A stretch of DNA of 32,654 nt from Fidelibacterota bacterium (GTDB lineage Bacteria > Fidelibacterota > Marinisomatia > Marinisomatales > UBA1611), in the NCBI GenBank assembly GCA_029936885.1, contig JAPYRR010000006.1, positions 1 through 32,654 of the forward strand, in the 5' to 3' direction. The notes beneath the pieces are model-generated. The model was not told the DNA's origin, did not search any database, and saw nothing but the letters and a program-made list of their open reading frames with translations. Below, piece by piece: positions 6,844 to 16,293 of the stretch; positions within the stretch are counted from its first letter, which is position 1; each line of letters begins with the position of its first letter. A program made the position numbers and the translations under genes.

Positions 6844-9165
6844 TTATTTTGGGATTGCATTCCGTAGTCGGTTCAACCGTTCATCACGATCTTGGGCGAA
6901 TTTTGTAATCCCATCCCAAAGGCTATCCGGGTCTAATTTGGATTCCGCCACAATCTGATCTAAACTTCCGCCGGTACGCCAGCAATTATCATGATCCGGT
7001 GACATGGAATATTCTTCCACAATACGATTGGCAATCCATTTATGCATGAGCCGGCGCCCGCCATTGGTAATAATCATAGCATCATGCCATTCCTGTTCAG
7101 AAATAATTGAATCACGATACGCTTCTGTTTGACGCTGAAATAATTCCCAACTGATGGCGGCAACAATTTTTACATTGGGTCCATCTTCTTTTAACCTCGG
7201 CAGAATTTGAATCAACGAATTCGTCGAACTGGTACCCCGCACAATGACCACGCCTTCTTTCTCACAATTTGGATCATAATCTTTAATTAAGTAAGCGCCT
7301 TTGGCTGCATCAAAATGTGAGGCCATCCCTAGAGCTTCCCGATCTGGAATTGTAATCGCTGGTCGTGTTAAATGTAAAGCAACCAAAGCTACATCCGTAC
7401 TCAAGGCAGCCGCCAAACAAGGGGCAACTTCGTTATGCTCCCAGGGATGAAGATTTATTATTTTTCCATCGGGCATGAGCTGTGTTACGCCTGGAGAATA
7501 AATACCAAAATGGGTTCGGCTATCTTCTGCTGTTTCTGGGCCCGAATGACCAGCCACCCAAATTACTTTCCCTACTTTTAAATCAGAATCTTGGTCGATT
7601 TGGCTAAACAAACGCATAAGACCATATTTTAAATAACTGAAGGAACCATAAGTACTGACTGCCCCATAAAATCCGTTGAATTCTTTATAGGGGTCTTCGT
7701 TGAAATTGACGGTAGCTGCTCCTGCCATCATTCCTGCATTGGTAAATTCTGTAATCCCTTGAGGAAAAAGTGGACTATCTGTATTTGTCACTTTATCATA
7801 AAGACCTTTGTCTTCGGCCCCATTATATCCTTTGGAAAATCCCGACAAATTTGTGGAATCTGCAAGATCTGCACTCATGGCTAATACTAAAGGTCGGCCA
7901 TATTTCTGTTCAGATAAAGTATTGATATAACTGGCATATTTTGAAAAGCCAACACGGTTCGGTGCCTTATCGCCCGGCGCCACAAAAAGATCTGAAGGAA
8001 GGGTATCGACATTAAATAGATCCGGGTCATTACACGGATTTTTTACTGTGACTTTACAATTGGCATTTTCTGCAGGTACAGAATCGCCCATCTCAATTAA
8101 ACGATCGGCTAAATAATCCAAATAGCCGTGATTATTTTCCATGACAGAAAAAACCGTTTTCAGCATGGATGTTGCTTGGGAAACTTGCCCATCCCATGTA
8201 TCTGCTTCTGCTTCTCCAAATCCGTCAAATTCAATATTATATATTTGGGCGAAGTCATTTTTTGTCCTCCAAAAAAGTTCAGAGTTTCGCTTATGAGCGG
8301 CGCCATGACTTTTGTTATCATACACATGGTAGCCTCGGCCTTTTCGCGTTTTGCTATAAATCACTTTTGGAATATTGGGATCAGCATTTTCTACCAACAA
8401 TTTGTAATAAGCATTGGTCACTTCTTCCCAATTCTCTCCATCTTCAACACCTTCCACATGCCAACCGTGGGAACCAAACCAATCTTCCGGTCCACCATAC
8501 ACAATAGAACTAAAAGGACGATTATCAATCCCGAAATCGTTCCAATCCATAAAATAAACCAAATTTCCCAAACCAAGTCCCCAGGCAGAATTAATGGTTT
8601 CATGGCTCGCACCCGTTGTAAATCCACCTTCTCCTTCAAATGCGAATACTTTTACATCGGGAGTTCCGGCATATTTCAGCGCCAATGCTTCACCGGCAGC
8701 ATAGGGTGATCCATGACCGCTGGGGCCAGTATTGGCCTTAAAGAAAAGTGTTTTCCCTTCCATTTCGGCATGCCCCGGAAGTCCACCATTTTGACGGAGC
8801 GTGAGAAGATCTTCCCAAACCAATTGGTAATCATCTCCCTTAAAATTTAGATATTTAGAATCCCCAGTTTGACGATATTTGATTCTTAAAGCTTCATTCA
8901 TTACCGCTAACGTTGCATAAACCACGGGATTACAGTGTCCCGCCACCAAAACATAACGATCTGCAAAACGCTTTCCTGCTTCTCGGATGTCCCATCGCAT
9001 TGCACAGGATAATAAGGTCGAAACCATAGCGTGAACTTTAGATCGGGATCCGCCGGGATGACCACTCTGTCTCAGATTCAACATAATATCAATACATTGA
9101 TCAATCAGGTCTTTTGTTATTTCCCAATATTTAAAATCTTGTTTGAGTTCTGCGGGTGTTTTCAT
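6844..9165 (-). CDS. Transketolase-family thiamine diphosphate enzyme (long form)
   Basis: Probably transfers two-carbon units between sugar phosphates in the pentose phosphate pathway; ThDP- and Mg-dependent, cytosolic. The 773-residue protein is about 100 residues longer than E. coli transketolase. Motifs are [11 protein letters not shown] (about 32-42, substrate/ThDP His), [28 protein letters not shown], and the ThDP-binding [12 protein letters not shown] ending in DWND (about 178-210). The central Pyr domain and a C-terminal region with [15 protein letters not shown] follow the transketolase order. It lacks the phosphoketolase motifs, so Xfp is unlikely. The start overlaps the uvrA stop (ATGA). 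Its exact substrates are inferred from the family. Confidence 0.85.
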   Translation of the reverse strand: MKTPAELKQDFKYWEITKDLIDQCIDIMLNLRQSGHPGGSRSKVHAMVSTLLSCAMRWDIREAGKRFADRYVLVAGHCNPVVYATLAVMNEALRIKYRQTGDSKYLNFKGDDYQLVWEDLLTLRQNGGLPGHAEMEGKTLFFKANTGPSGHGSPYAAGEALALKYAGTPDVKVFAFEGEGGFTTGASHETINSAWGLGLGNLVYFMDWNDFGIDNRPFSSIVYGGPEDWFGSHGWHVEGVEDGENWEEVTNAYYKLLVENADPNIPKVIYSKTRKGRGYHVYDNKSHGAAHKRNSELFWRTKNDFAQIYNIEFDGFGEAEADTWDGQVSQATSMLKTVFSVMENNHGYLDYLADRLIEMGDSVPAENANCKVTVKNPCNDPDLFNVDTLPSDLFVAPGDKAPNRVGFSKYASYINTLSEQKYGRPLVLAMSADLADSTNLSGFSKGYNGAEDKGLYDKVTNTDSPLFPQGITEFTNAGMMAGAATVNFNEDPYKEFNGFYGAVSTYGSFSYLKYGLMRLFSQIDQDSDLKVGKVIWVAGHSGPETAEDSRTHFGIYSPGVTQLMPDGKIINLHPWEHNEVAPCLAAALSTDVALVALHLTRPAITIPDREALGMASHFDAAKGAYLIKDYDPNCEKEGVVIVRGTSSTNSLIQILPRLKEDGPNVKIVAAISWELFQRQTEAYRDSIISEQEWHDAMIITNGGRRLMHKWIANRIVEEYSMSPDHDNCWRTGGSLDQIVAESKLDPDSLWDGITKFAQDRDERLNRLRNAIPK

Positions 9166-12005
9166 GCTGCAATTTCCTTTTTACCTAAAATATCTTTTAA
9201 AAATGATCCTGTATAAGATGCCTTTACGGTGGCAATCTCTTCAGGAGTTCCTATGGCTAAAACTGTGCCGCCACCATCGCCGCCTTCCGGTCCTAGATCA
9301 ATAATCCAATCTGCCGTTTTTATTACATCCAAATTATGTTCAATAACCAAAACAGTATTCCCTCGTTCCACCAATCGATTGAGCACATGAAGAAGCATTC
9401 GGATATCTTCGAAATGGAGACCGGTAGTGGGTTCATCTAAAATATATAAAGTTTTAGCGGCGGACACTTTGGAAAGTTCTGTTGCCAGTTTCACCCGTTG
9501 TGCTTCTCCACCTGAGAGTGTTGTGGCTTGCTGCCCCAAATGGATATAGCCCAGCCCCACATCATTTAATGTATGGAGTTTTTTATAGATGGATGGAATA
9601 TTTTTAAAAAAATCCATTGCTTCAGATACGGGCATATCTAAAATATTAGCAATAGATTTTCCACGGTATTTTATTTCTAATGTTTCACGATTGTATCGTT
9701 TCCCTACACACACTTCACAAGTCACATATACATCTGGAAGAAAATTCATTTCAATCTTAATAATGCCATCTCCAGTACATGATTCGCAACGTCCACCTTT
9801 TACATTAAAGGAGAATCTCCCAGGTTTATAGCCACGAATTTTAGATTCCGGAAGTTTGGCAAACATATCCCGAATGTAGGTAAACACACCGGTATAGGTT
9901 GCAGGGTTTGACCGAGGGGTGCGACCAATGGGACGTTGATCAATATTGACAACTTTATCCAGGAACTTTACACCGGATAGAGATTCATGACCCAATGGAT
10001 AGGCACGTGCTCTATTTAATTCTTTTGCAAGTAACGGGTAGAGTGTTTCATTTACCAGAGTGCTTTTGCCACTTCCAGACACACCTGTTACAGCAATGAA
10101 CCGTTTTAATGGAAAATTCACATCAATTGATTTCAAGTTATTTCCGGTGGCACCTTTTAAGCCAAGTTGGTTTGTGATACCATTTCGGCGGAATTTCGGT
10201 ATGCGTATTTCTTTTTTGCCGGAAATATATTGCCCCGTGAGTGATTTATTGGATTTCAATAATTGTTCTGGTGTACCCGCAAATGTGATTTCTCCACCAT
10301 TTTTCCCGGCACCGGGACCTAAATCAATGACATAATCAGCCGCTTCGATTGTTTCTTTGTCATGCTCCACAACCAGGATAGAATTTCCAATATCCCGCAA
10401 TGATTTTAATGTATTGAGTAACCGATTATTATCTCTTGGATGGAGACCAATGGAAGGTTCATCTAAAATGTAAAGAACACCCATTAATTGAGAACCAATC
10501 TGAGTCGCTAGGCGAATTCGTTGTGATTCACCTCCGGATAAAGTGGTGGCGGAACGATCCAAGGTAAGATAATTCAATCCTACATTCACCAAAAAGCTCA
10601 ATCGCTGACGAATCTCTTTCAAAATTTGATCGGCGATAGCATGCTCCATTTTTGTAAGATCAATGGTACTAAAAAAGTTGCTTAAATCCTTAATTGACAT
10701 GGAAGAAACATGTCCTATGTTTTTTTCATTAATCTCCACGCCCAGAGTTTCCTTTCTTAATCTTGCCCCCCCACAATCAGGACAGGGTCGCATGCTCATA
10801 AATTGCTCGATCCATTCACGAATTCCTGCAGATTTAGTTTGGGTGTAGCGTCGCATGAGGTTGGGGATCGCACCTTCCCAGCCACCGGAATATGTTCCAC
10901 TCCAGCGTTCCGAACTATATTCCATTTTAAATTTTTGTTCTCCGGTACCATAGAGTAAAACCTGCCGCACATCCGGATCTATTTTGATCCAAGGTGTGGT
11001 AAAATTAAATCGATAATGACGGGCCAGGCTTTTCAAAATACTGCCATACCAATTACCCCGTGGCTGTTCTCCCAGTGAGGAAATTGCACCCTGAATGAGA
11101 CTTTTGGATTTATCCGGCACAATCAAATTTGGGTCTACTTCCATATGAGACCCCAAGCCATCACATTTGGGACAGGCGCCATAAGGCGAATTAAATGAAA
11201 ACATTCGTGGCACCATCTCTTCCATGGAAACTTCGCAATCGGGACAGGCAAAATGTTCTGAAAATATATGTTCATTATTTGGCAATTGATTTACAACAAT
11301 AAGACCGCTACCTATTTTTAACGCTAATTCAATCGATTCCGTAAGTCGGTCATGAACCCCTTTTTTCATAATGAGGCGGTCCACCACCACTTCAATAGTA
11401 TGCTTTTTATTTTTATTGATGATAATTTTATCATCAACAGTCATGATATCGCCATCAACTCTAATCCGAAGAAACCCCTCTTTTCGGACCTCTTCAATAA
11501 CACCTTTATGCTCTCCTTTTCTACCGCGAATGAGGGGTGCCAGGATGTGCATTTTGGTTCCCGCTTTGAATTTGCTCACTGTATCCACAATTTGCTGGAC
11601 GGTCTGTTTTCGGATCGGTTTTCCGCACTTCCAACAATGAGGCCGCCCAATATGAGCATAAAGGAGACGAAGATAATCATGAATTTCCGTCACAGTGCCT
11701 ACGGTGGATCTTGGATTACGAGCGGTGGCTTTTTGCTCAATGGAAATAGCAGGAGATAATCCTTCAATAGAGTCCATATCCGGTTTTTCCATAAGGCCTA
11801 AAAATTGGCGTGCATAAGAAGAAAGGGATTCAACATACCGTCGCTGCCCTTCCGCATAAATGGTATCAAAAGCGAGAGATGATTTGCCCGAGCCGGATAG
11901 GCCGGTAATAACAACAAATTTATCCCGGGGAATTTCTACATCAATATCTTTCAGATTATGCTGGCGAGCACCGCGGACTATTATTTTATCTATGGGTTTT
12001 GGCAT
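9162..12005 (-). CDS. uvrA: Excinuclease ABC subunit A
   Basis: Damage-recognition ATPase of nucleotide excision repair. The 947-residue length is standard. Two ABC modules are present: Walker [10 protein letters not shown] (residues 35-43) and GVSGSGKST (about 640), signatures [13 protein letters not shown] and [13 protein letters not shown], and Walker B ILDEP in both. Zinc-binding pairs CPDC...CPKC (about 250-285) and CESC...CEVC (about 735-765) are intact, and the UvrB-binding region between them is present. No Shine-Dalgarno precedes the ATG; a TTGACA lies about 30 bases upstream, but I cannot pair it with a good -10. The transketolase gene is translationally coupled downstream. Confidence 0.98.
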   Translation of the reverse strand: MPKPIDKIIVRGARQHNLKDIDVEIPRDKFVVITGLSGSGKSSLAFDTIYAEGQRRYVESLSSYARQFLGLMEKPDMDSIEGLSPAISIEQKATARNPRSTVGTVTEIHDYLRLLYAHIGRPHCWKCGKPIRKQTVQQIVDTVSKFKAGTKMHILAPLIRGRKGEHKGVIEEVRKEGFLRIRVDGDIMTVDDKIIINKNKKHTIEVVVDRLIMKKGVHDRLTESIELALKIGSGLIVVNQLPNNEHIFSEHFACPDCEVSMEEMVPRMFSFNSPYGACPKCDGLGSHMEVDPNLIVPDKSKSLIQGAISSLGEQPRGNWYGSILKSLARHYRFNFTTPWIKIDPDVRQVLLYGTGEQKFKMEYSSERWSGTYSGGWEGAIPNLMRRYTQTKSAGIREWIEQFMSMRPCPDCGGARLRKETLGVEINEKNIGHVSSMSIKDLSNFFSTIDLTKMEHAIADQILKEIRQRLSFLVNVGLNYLTLDRSATTLSGGESQRIRLATQIGSQLMGVLYILDEPSIGLHPRDNNRLLNTLKSLRDIGNSILVVEHDKETIEAADYVIDLGPGAGKNGGEITFAGTPEQLLKSNKSLTGQYISGKKEIRIPKFRRNGITNQLGLKGATGNNLKSIDVNFPLKRFIAVTGVSGSGKSTLVNETLYPLLAKELNRARAYPLGHESLSGVKFLDKVVNIDQRPIGRTPRSNPATYTGVFTYIRDMFAKLPESKIRGYKPGRFSFNVKGGRCESCTGDGIIKIEMNFLPDVYVTCEVCVGKRYNRETLEIKYRGKSIANILDMPVSEAMDFFKNIPSIYKKLHTLNDVGLGYIHLGQQATTLSGGEAQRVKLATELSKVSAAKTLYILDEPTTGLHFEDIRMLLHVLNRLVERGNTVLVIEHNLDVIKTADWIIDLGPEGGDGGGTVLAIGTPEEIATVKASYTGSFLKDILGKKEIAA

Positions 12006-12305
12006 TGAGAGTTACAGCTTAAAATTCGTGTCAATTTTGAACATCCCAAAATTTACAGACTTTTGATACATCACCCCAAAGACGATTTACTTTTTTTCCA
12101 TGACTTTTTTGGAAGGTCAAAATAATCCTAGACCGATTAGAGTTGTGCTTTTAATTCTCATCTAATAGGAAACCGTTAAATCAATTATTCTAATATTTTG
12201 TAATTAGCTTATAGGATTAAACCATTTTTATTGATTCTATTAGTTTTTCATCATAAACACTCGTGAATCTCTTGACACTGAATCCCAGAATCGGTACTTT
12301 GAGCC
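12006..12305. other. Divergent intergenic region between uvrA and yqgE
   Basis: These 300 bases are AT-rich with no open frame of note and no RNA gene that I can recognise. They must hold the uvrA promoter (minus) and the yqgE promoter (plus, annotated separately). On the minus strand a TTGACA is seen near 12028-12033. No clear operator palindrome was found. Confidence 0.6.
12272..12300 (+). promoter_or_regulatory. Sigma70-type promoter of yqgE, likely giving a leaderless mRNA
   Basis: A consensus -35 TTGACA (12272-12277) is followed after exactly 17 bases by TACTTT (12295-12300), a fair -10. Transcription would start about 6-7 bases on, at or next to the ATG at 12306. No Shine-Dalgarno lies before that ATG, which agrees with a leaderless transcript. 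Confidence 0.55.
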
Positions 12306-12860
12306 ATGGGTTCTTTAAAAAACAAAATTCTTATCTCTATGCCGCACATGGCCGATCCTTATTTTTCGAAGGCTGTAGTCTATATTTGCGAACATAACAA
12401 AGACGGTGCCATGGGAATGATTATTAATAAACAATTTAAAGAACCGGATTTAAAGGGACTTTTTGAAAAACTCTATATTGGCGATGATGCCATTCATTCC
12501 CTGGTGAATGATATCTTTTTCGGCGGACCTGTCCTTTTGGAACGGGGCATTGTTCTCCACGATGCAATCTATGAATCTGAAGGGACCATCCAACTATCTG
12601 ACCATATTTCCATGACGAGCCAACAATATGTTTTAAAAGAACTCCAGGAAAAACCGGATATCCAATTCAAATTAATGTTGGGTCATTCGGGCTGGGGACA
12701 GAGACAATTAGAGCGTGAAATTGAAAATGGTGATTGGCTCATGCAAAATACGACTCGAGATTTTATTTTTAATGTGGAACCTGAACAAATGTGGCAACAA
12801 GCCACAGGATCTCTCGGAATTGATATGGGTCCATCTATGGGTATTGGCGGACAGGCCTGA
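12306..12860 (+). CDS. yqgE: YqgE/AlgH family protein (DUF179/UPF0301)
   Basis: A conserved bacterial cytosolic protein of unknown biochemical role. The name AlgH comes from a claimed link to alginate regulation in Pseudomonas that does not define a general function. The 184-residue protein matches the family in length and in motifs: LKNKILISMPHMADPYF at the start, VVYICEHNKDGAMGMIINK (about 25-43), FFGGPVLLERG (about 75-85) and LGHSGWGQRQLEREIENGDW (about 120-139). The start at 12306 gives the family's usual N-terminus. It stands alone, divergent from uvrA, with a possible hairpin terminator after it. Confidence 0.9.
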   Translation: MGSLKNKILISMPHMADPYFSKAVVYICEHNKDGAMGMIINKQFKEPDLKGLFEKLYIGDDAIHSLVNDIFFGGPVLLERGIVLHDAIYESEGTIQLSDHISMTSQQYVLKELQEKPDIQFKLMLGHSGWGQRQLEREIENGDWLMQNTTRDFIFNVEPEQMWQQATGSLGIDMGPSMGIGGQA

Positions 12861-12876
12861 TTCCACGTTGAAAAGG

Positions 12877-12906
12877 TCGGGTTCCTCCATAAAAACCGAT
12901 TTTTAT
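12877..12906 (+). terminator. Possible intrinsic terminator after yqgE
   Basis: TCGGGTT (12877-12883) pairs with AACCGA (12894-12899) with one bulged G, followed by TTTTTA. The stem is short and weak, but the position 16 bp after the yqgE stop and the T run support it. Confidence 0.4.
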
Positions 12907-12982
12907 TGATAATAACATCCTTTCTTTTGTAACCTTCGCCACTTCATCATAAATAGATGGCAAAATGGAAATTGGGGTTACT

Positions 12983-13270
12983 ATGAAAAACATTTTCTTT
13001 TTTCTTTTTTTATTCACAAGCCTTATATCAGGCAAAACTGATCGACCTTATTCCCATACCCGAACTGCAAATGAAGCACATACAATTTGGGATGGAAACC
13101 AAATTTCTAATATTCACGGGAATCATGGAGATATTAGCTCCTACCATATATCCGGGAATTCAGAGATGCATTGGCCAAAAGTTGATCCCAAAAATGTGAT
13201 ATTTCAATCGGGCCTATGGATGGCAGCAGGCGAGTTTGTAAAAACACAGAAAATGATTTTACTCAAATAG
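12983..13270 (+). pseudogene. Truncated N-terminus of a secreted protein
   Basis: The 95-residue frame starts with a clear signal peptide (MKNIFFFLFLFTSLISG) and continues with Trp/His/Gly-rich text: ANEAHTIWDGNQISN, GNHGDISSYH, and FQSGLWMAAGEF. It then runs into a few Lys-rich residues and a TAG, 4 bp from the stop of the convergent SulP gene. The style is that of the mature start of a long secreted or surface protein and the ending looks accidental, so I read it as a 5' gene fragment left when the rest was lost. An upstream in-frame ATG (12965) exists, but 12983 gives the cleaner signal peptide. A genuine small secreted protein cannot be excluded. Confidence 0.5.
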
Positions 13271-13274
13271 CCAG

Positions 13275-15458
13275 TTATCTCATCAAAGCGCGGATGGTGG
13301 CGTTGGATTCCGCCAATCGATCACTCAATAATTTTACAACATAAGTGTGCAATTCGCTGGCTTTATCTGGAGCATCTCGATTCAGTGTGTGAAAATTTTC
13401 CGTTGATAAATAATATATTTTGCACATTTCATCTGTAACCACCGATGCCGATGCATTGGAGCCCAAATATAGACTAACCTCTCCAACTACGGTTCCGGCT
13501 CCCATAGTTTTTAACCGAATTTCATTTCCATCGCCCGTATCCAATAGTACAGAGATTTGACCCGAATCAATAAAATAAATTCCACCTGGATCTTTCCCTT
13601 GTTCAATAATTCGAGTTCCTTTTTGTTCCTTCCGGTATTCAAAAAAATCAGCAACTTGCTGAAACTTATCTTTAAAAGATTCTGTACGAATGGGATGGTC
13701 AGTTGGTCCTTCGGCATCAAGGGATTTTTGAATAATGGATTCTTCACACCATTCCAATCCATGATCTAAATCACTAAATACATTAAATAAATTTGATGCA
13801 TCATTAATGAGGTTTTCCGTTTCAAATTGGGTGTGGATTTCATCACTCATCCCACAGAGTAATACCTGAAAATTATTTTTTTCTGCCATGATTTGTAATT
13901 TATTAAAACTATTCACAGCGGAGGAGTCCACACCAGTCACTTGCCTAAAGTCAAATACAAGAAAAGATAACTTATTGGAAGGATCAGACTCGAATCGTTT
14001 CTGAACTCTTTCCAAAATCTGATTGGCAGTCCCAAAAAAAACAAATCCCTGAAGCGGTAGAATAAAAATTTGATCTCCCTTTTCTTCCAGAATTTTATTC
14101 ATGGGTTCTGATCGACCCACATTGCTACTGAAAGTTTTTCCCGAAAGCTCGTATTTAATCACTTCCACCTTAGAATATTTTATGACGAATAGAGCAATTG
14201 ACATGAGCAGGCCGATAACAATACCTTCCAAAAATCCCACAGTTCCAATTACAAGCAAAATGATAACTATCACAAAATAATCCATTCTTTGGAGTCGTTT
14301 CCATGTATCCACGAGCCATTCCACTAAAAAATCCAAACCAAGATTCAAGAGCAGTCCACCTAAAATCACCTTGGGGAAAATAGACACAACTGTTGCACCA
14401 AAAACCAATGTAATACCACACATGAGTGCTACAATAATATTGGCTAATCGTGTTCGGGCACCAATATTATAAGCCATAGATGTTTCGCTAAGAGTTATGT
14501 ATCCGGGAGGTGTTCCTGCTAATCCTGCAAGAATATTTCCATAACCGGTAATTTTTAACTCATTATCTAAATCAAAATCTTCTTTTACAATCAATTCTAA
14601 TCCACTGTAATTAAACAGGATGGAAATAGCATTTAATATCATCATAGTGGCAATGGCGGGAAGATGAGTTAAAAATAAATCCCAACGAAAATCCAATAAA
14701 TAAGGAAATGGCGTCCCGGGGAAAAGTCCACCTTCAGGGAAAGGGCCGAGCAAAAATCCGCCTGTTTCAAGATCATTGAATGACAATCCTTGGAAAGATG
14801 TAAACCCATAAAATAATAAAATGCTTCCAAGCAAAATTCCAGGTGTTAACAAATAATGACTTATTCGACGGCTCGCCAATAAAAGAACAACAGCAAAAAC
14901 CAAACCCGGCACCCATTGAATTAGAACACTCATATTAAAAAACAAGAATATGTTGGATAAGGTGAGATCCATATCTGTCATCATGGTAAAAGAGAACTTT
15001 ACAATGAGCCAACCGGTCCCGGCCATGAAACCGCCCACAACGGGAAAGGGAATAAACCGGACTAATTTCCCTAATTTGAAGCGACCCAATATCCAAAAAA
15101 AGCATCCCACCAAAATGGATGTAACGCCAATGGCGACAAAAATAAATTGATACACATCCTCTGGAGAAAGCTGATCTCCGATTCCAGAACTTATTGTAAT
15201 AGCCATTAAGGCAAGAATAGCAATTGGAATATCCTGCGGTGCAATAAGAGTGAGTGGATAGCTTGACGTAAATGCGGAAAAAAGGGCAAATATGACAGAC
15301 CCCACCAATAAAATTCCAATTCCCTGAGGCAAGTATCCAGCCAAAGGCCCCGTAAAGATTAAGGCGGCCAAGGACATGGCGGACACAATGAAAATAATTC
15401 CATTAATGGTGCCTGCAATAATACTTGGGAGTAAATTGTCTTTGTAGTTTACGGTCAT
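13275..15458 (-). CDS. SulP-family anion transporter with STAS and cNMP-binding-like domains
   Basis: Inner-membrane transporter of the SLC26/SulP family, probably for sulfate, bicarbonate or another anion. The 727 residues comprise a membrane region (about 1-440) with many hydrophobic helices, including TLIAPQDIPIA and LAGTPPGYITLSETSMAYNIGA. A STAS domain follows (about 455-565; VFDFRQVTGVDSSAVNSF, the usual Ser-containing loop). Last is a cyclic-nucleotide-binding fold (about 600-715; GGIYFIDSGQISVLL, GEVSLYLGSNASASVV). In the phosphate-binding cassette the Arg that contacts the cyclic phosphate in CRP-type domains seems replaced (ASA where RSA or RTA is expected), so ligand binding is doubtful. 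The substrate cannot be told from sequence. Confidence 0.88.
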   Translation of the reverse strand: MTVNYKDNLLPSIIAGTINGIIFIVSAMSLAALIFTGPLAGYLPQGIGILLVGSVIFALFSAFTSSYPLTLIAPQDIPIAILALMAITISSGIGDQLSPEDVYQFIFVAIGVTSILVGCFFWILGRFKLGKLVRFIPFPVVGGFMAGTGWLIVKFSFTMMTDMDLTLSNIFLFFNMSVLIQWVPGLVFAVVLLLASRRISHYLLTPGILLGSILLFYGFTSFQGLSFNDLETGGFLLGPFPEGGLFPGTPFPYLLDFRWDLFLTHLPAIATMMILNAISILFNYSGLELIVKEDFDLDNELKITGYGNILAGLAGTPPGYITLSETSMAYNIGARTRLANIIVALMCGITLVFGATVVSIFPKVILGGLLLNLGLDFLVEWLVDTWKRLQRMDYFVIVIILLVIGTVGFLEGIVIGLLMSIALFVIKYSKVEVIKYELSGKTFSSNVGRSEPMNKILEEKGDQIFILPLQGFVFFGTANQILERVQKRFESDPSNKLSFLVFDFRQVTGVDSSAVNSFNKLQIMAEKNNFQVLLCGMSDEIHTQFETENLINDASNLFNVFSDLDHGLEWCEESIIQKSLDAEGPTDHPIRTESFKDKFQQVADFFEYRKEQKGTRIIEQGKDPGGIYFIDSGQISVLLDTGDGNEIRLKTMGAGTVVGEVSLYLGSNASASVVTDEMCKIYYLSTENFHTLNRDAPDKASELHTYVVKLLSDRLAESNATIRALMR

Positions 15459-15525
15459 TCCTTTGCTATAAATGGGAACCGGAATATAGAGAATATTTTA
15501 TTTTCTTTGAGTCATAATTATAATA

Positions 15526-16230
15526 ATGATGAATTTTAAAATAAATGAATTAACACACCTTTTTACTCAGAATACTCATAATAAAAATGCCACGCATATG
15601 GCACAATATATGAAAGGGCATTTTCAATTTTTTGGTATCAAAAGTCCACTGCGAAAAGAATTACAACGACTTTGGTGGCAGGGGAAATCCGTAAAAAGTG
15701 AATCTGAATTAGTTACCTTAATTTCGGCATTGTGGGAATTAGAAAAGCGGGAATATCAATATGTGGCGCTGGATTTAGGGAAACGTTTTAAAAAATATTT
15801 GTCACCCGTTTCCATATTGTTTATCCAGAAACTCATTACAACAAAATCGTGGTGGGATACAGTGGATGCCCTTGCCAGCCATTTTGTCGGGGCTGTGGTT
15901 TACAATTATCCTGAAACAGGAAAAATAATGGATGAATGGATTGACCACGAAAACATGTGGATTCGTCGGGCGGCTCTTTTACATCAATTAAATTTCAAGG
16001 AAAAAACTGATTCAAACCGTCTGTTTCATTATTGTGAAAAACAAATGCATGAATCAGAATTTTTTATTCGTAAAGCCATTGGCTGGACATTACGACAATA
16101 TTCTTATATTGACCCAAAAAGCGTCATTCAATTTGTAAAAGACCACGAATCTGAATTGAGTACCCTGAGTAAAACGGAAGCGTTAAAGGCATTGAAAAGG
16201 AAAGGGTTGAACCAAATTATTCATCTTTAA
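15526..16230 (+). CDS. AlkD-like DNA alkylation repair protein
   Basis: Likely removes alkylated bases (3-methyladenine or 7-methylguanine type) by the HEAT-repeat glycosylase mechanism. The 234-residue length and all-helical repeats fit the DNA alkylation repair family. Motifs are FFGIKSPLRKEL (35-46), WWDTVDALASHFVG (109-122, with the Trp and Asp of the AlkD active site), MWIRRAALLHQL (144-155) and FIRKAIGWTLRQYSYIDP (180-197). These carry the Arg and Trp that line the DNA cleft in Bacillus AlkD. It diverges from the SulP gene across 67 bp. Two adjacent ATG codons make the start uncertain by one residue. No Shine-Dalgarno is visible. Confidence 0.88.
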   Translation: MMNFKINELTHLFTQNTHNKNATHMAQYMKGHFQFFGIKSPLRKELQRLWWQGKSVKSESELVTLISALWELEKREYQYVALDLGKRFKKYLSPVSILFIQKLITTKSWWDTVDALASHFVGAVVYNYPETGKIMDEWIDHENMWIRRAALLHQLNFKEKTDSNRLFHYCEKQMHESEFFIRKAIGWTLRQYSYIDPKSVIQFVKDHESELSTLSKTEALKALKRKGLNQIIHL

Positions 16231-16235
16231 TTTCT

Positions 16236-16249
16236 AATTGGAACCAATT
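16236..16249. repeat. 14-bp palindrome before the PDZ gene
   Basis: AATTGG and CCAATT flank a central AA. It lies between the AlkD-like gene stop and the PDZ gene start, where an operator would be placed. It is short and AT-rich, so chance is possible. Confidence 0.25.
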
Positions 16250-16281
16250 GTAAATTTGGGTGTTAATCCAATAATATAATG

Positions 16282-16287
16282 AAAGGA
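16282..16287 (+). promoter_or_regulatory. Ribosome binding site deciding the PDZ-gene start
   Basis: AAAGGA lies 6 bases before the ATG at 16294. The upstream ATG at 16279 has no such site and would overlap it, so 16294 is the better start. Confidence 0.65.
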
Positions 16288-16293
16288 AAACTT

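Noticed and set aside
8128-8709. Plus-strand frame of 193 residues inside the transketolase gene
   Set aside because: It is antisense to a well-supported gene, has no domain text or start signal, and reads as an out-of-frame shadow.
11352-11759. Plus-strand frame of 135 residues inside uvrA
   Set aside because: It is a shadow of conserved uvrA codons, with no recognisable motif.
15519-15524. TATAAT directly before the AlkD-like gene
   Set aside because: It is 1 base from the ATG with no -35 at about 17 bases, so transcription would start inside the gene.
16275-16280. Perfect TATAAT before the PDZ gene
   Set aside because: No -35 at a proper distance, and its start point would cut off the good ribosome binding site. 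It is likely chance in AT-rich sequence.
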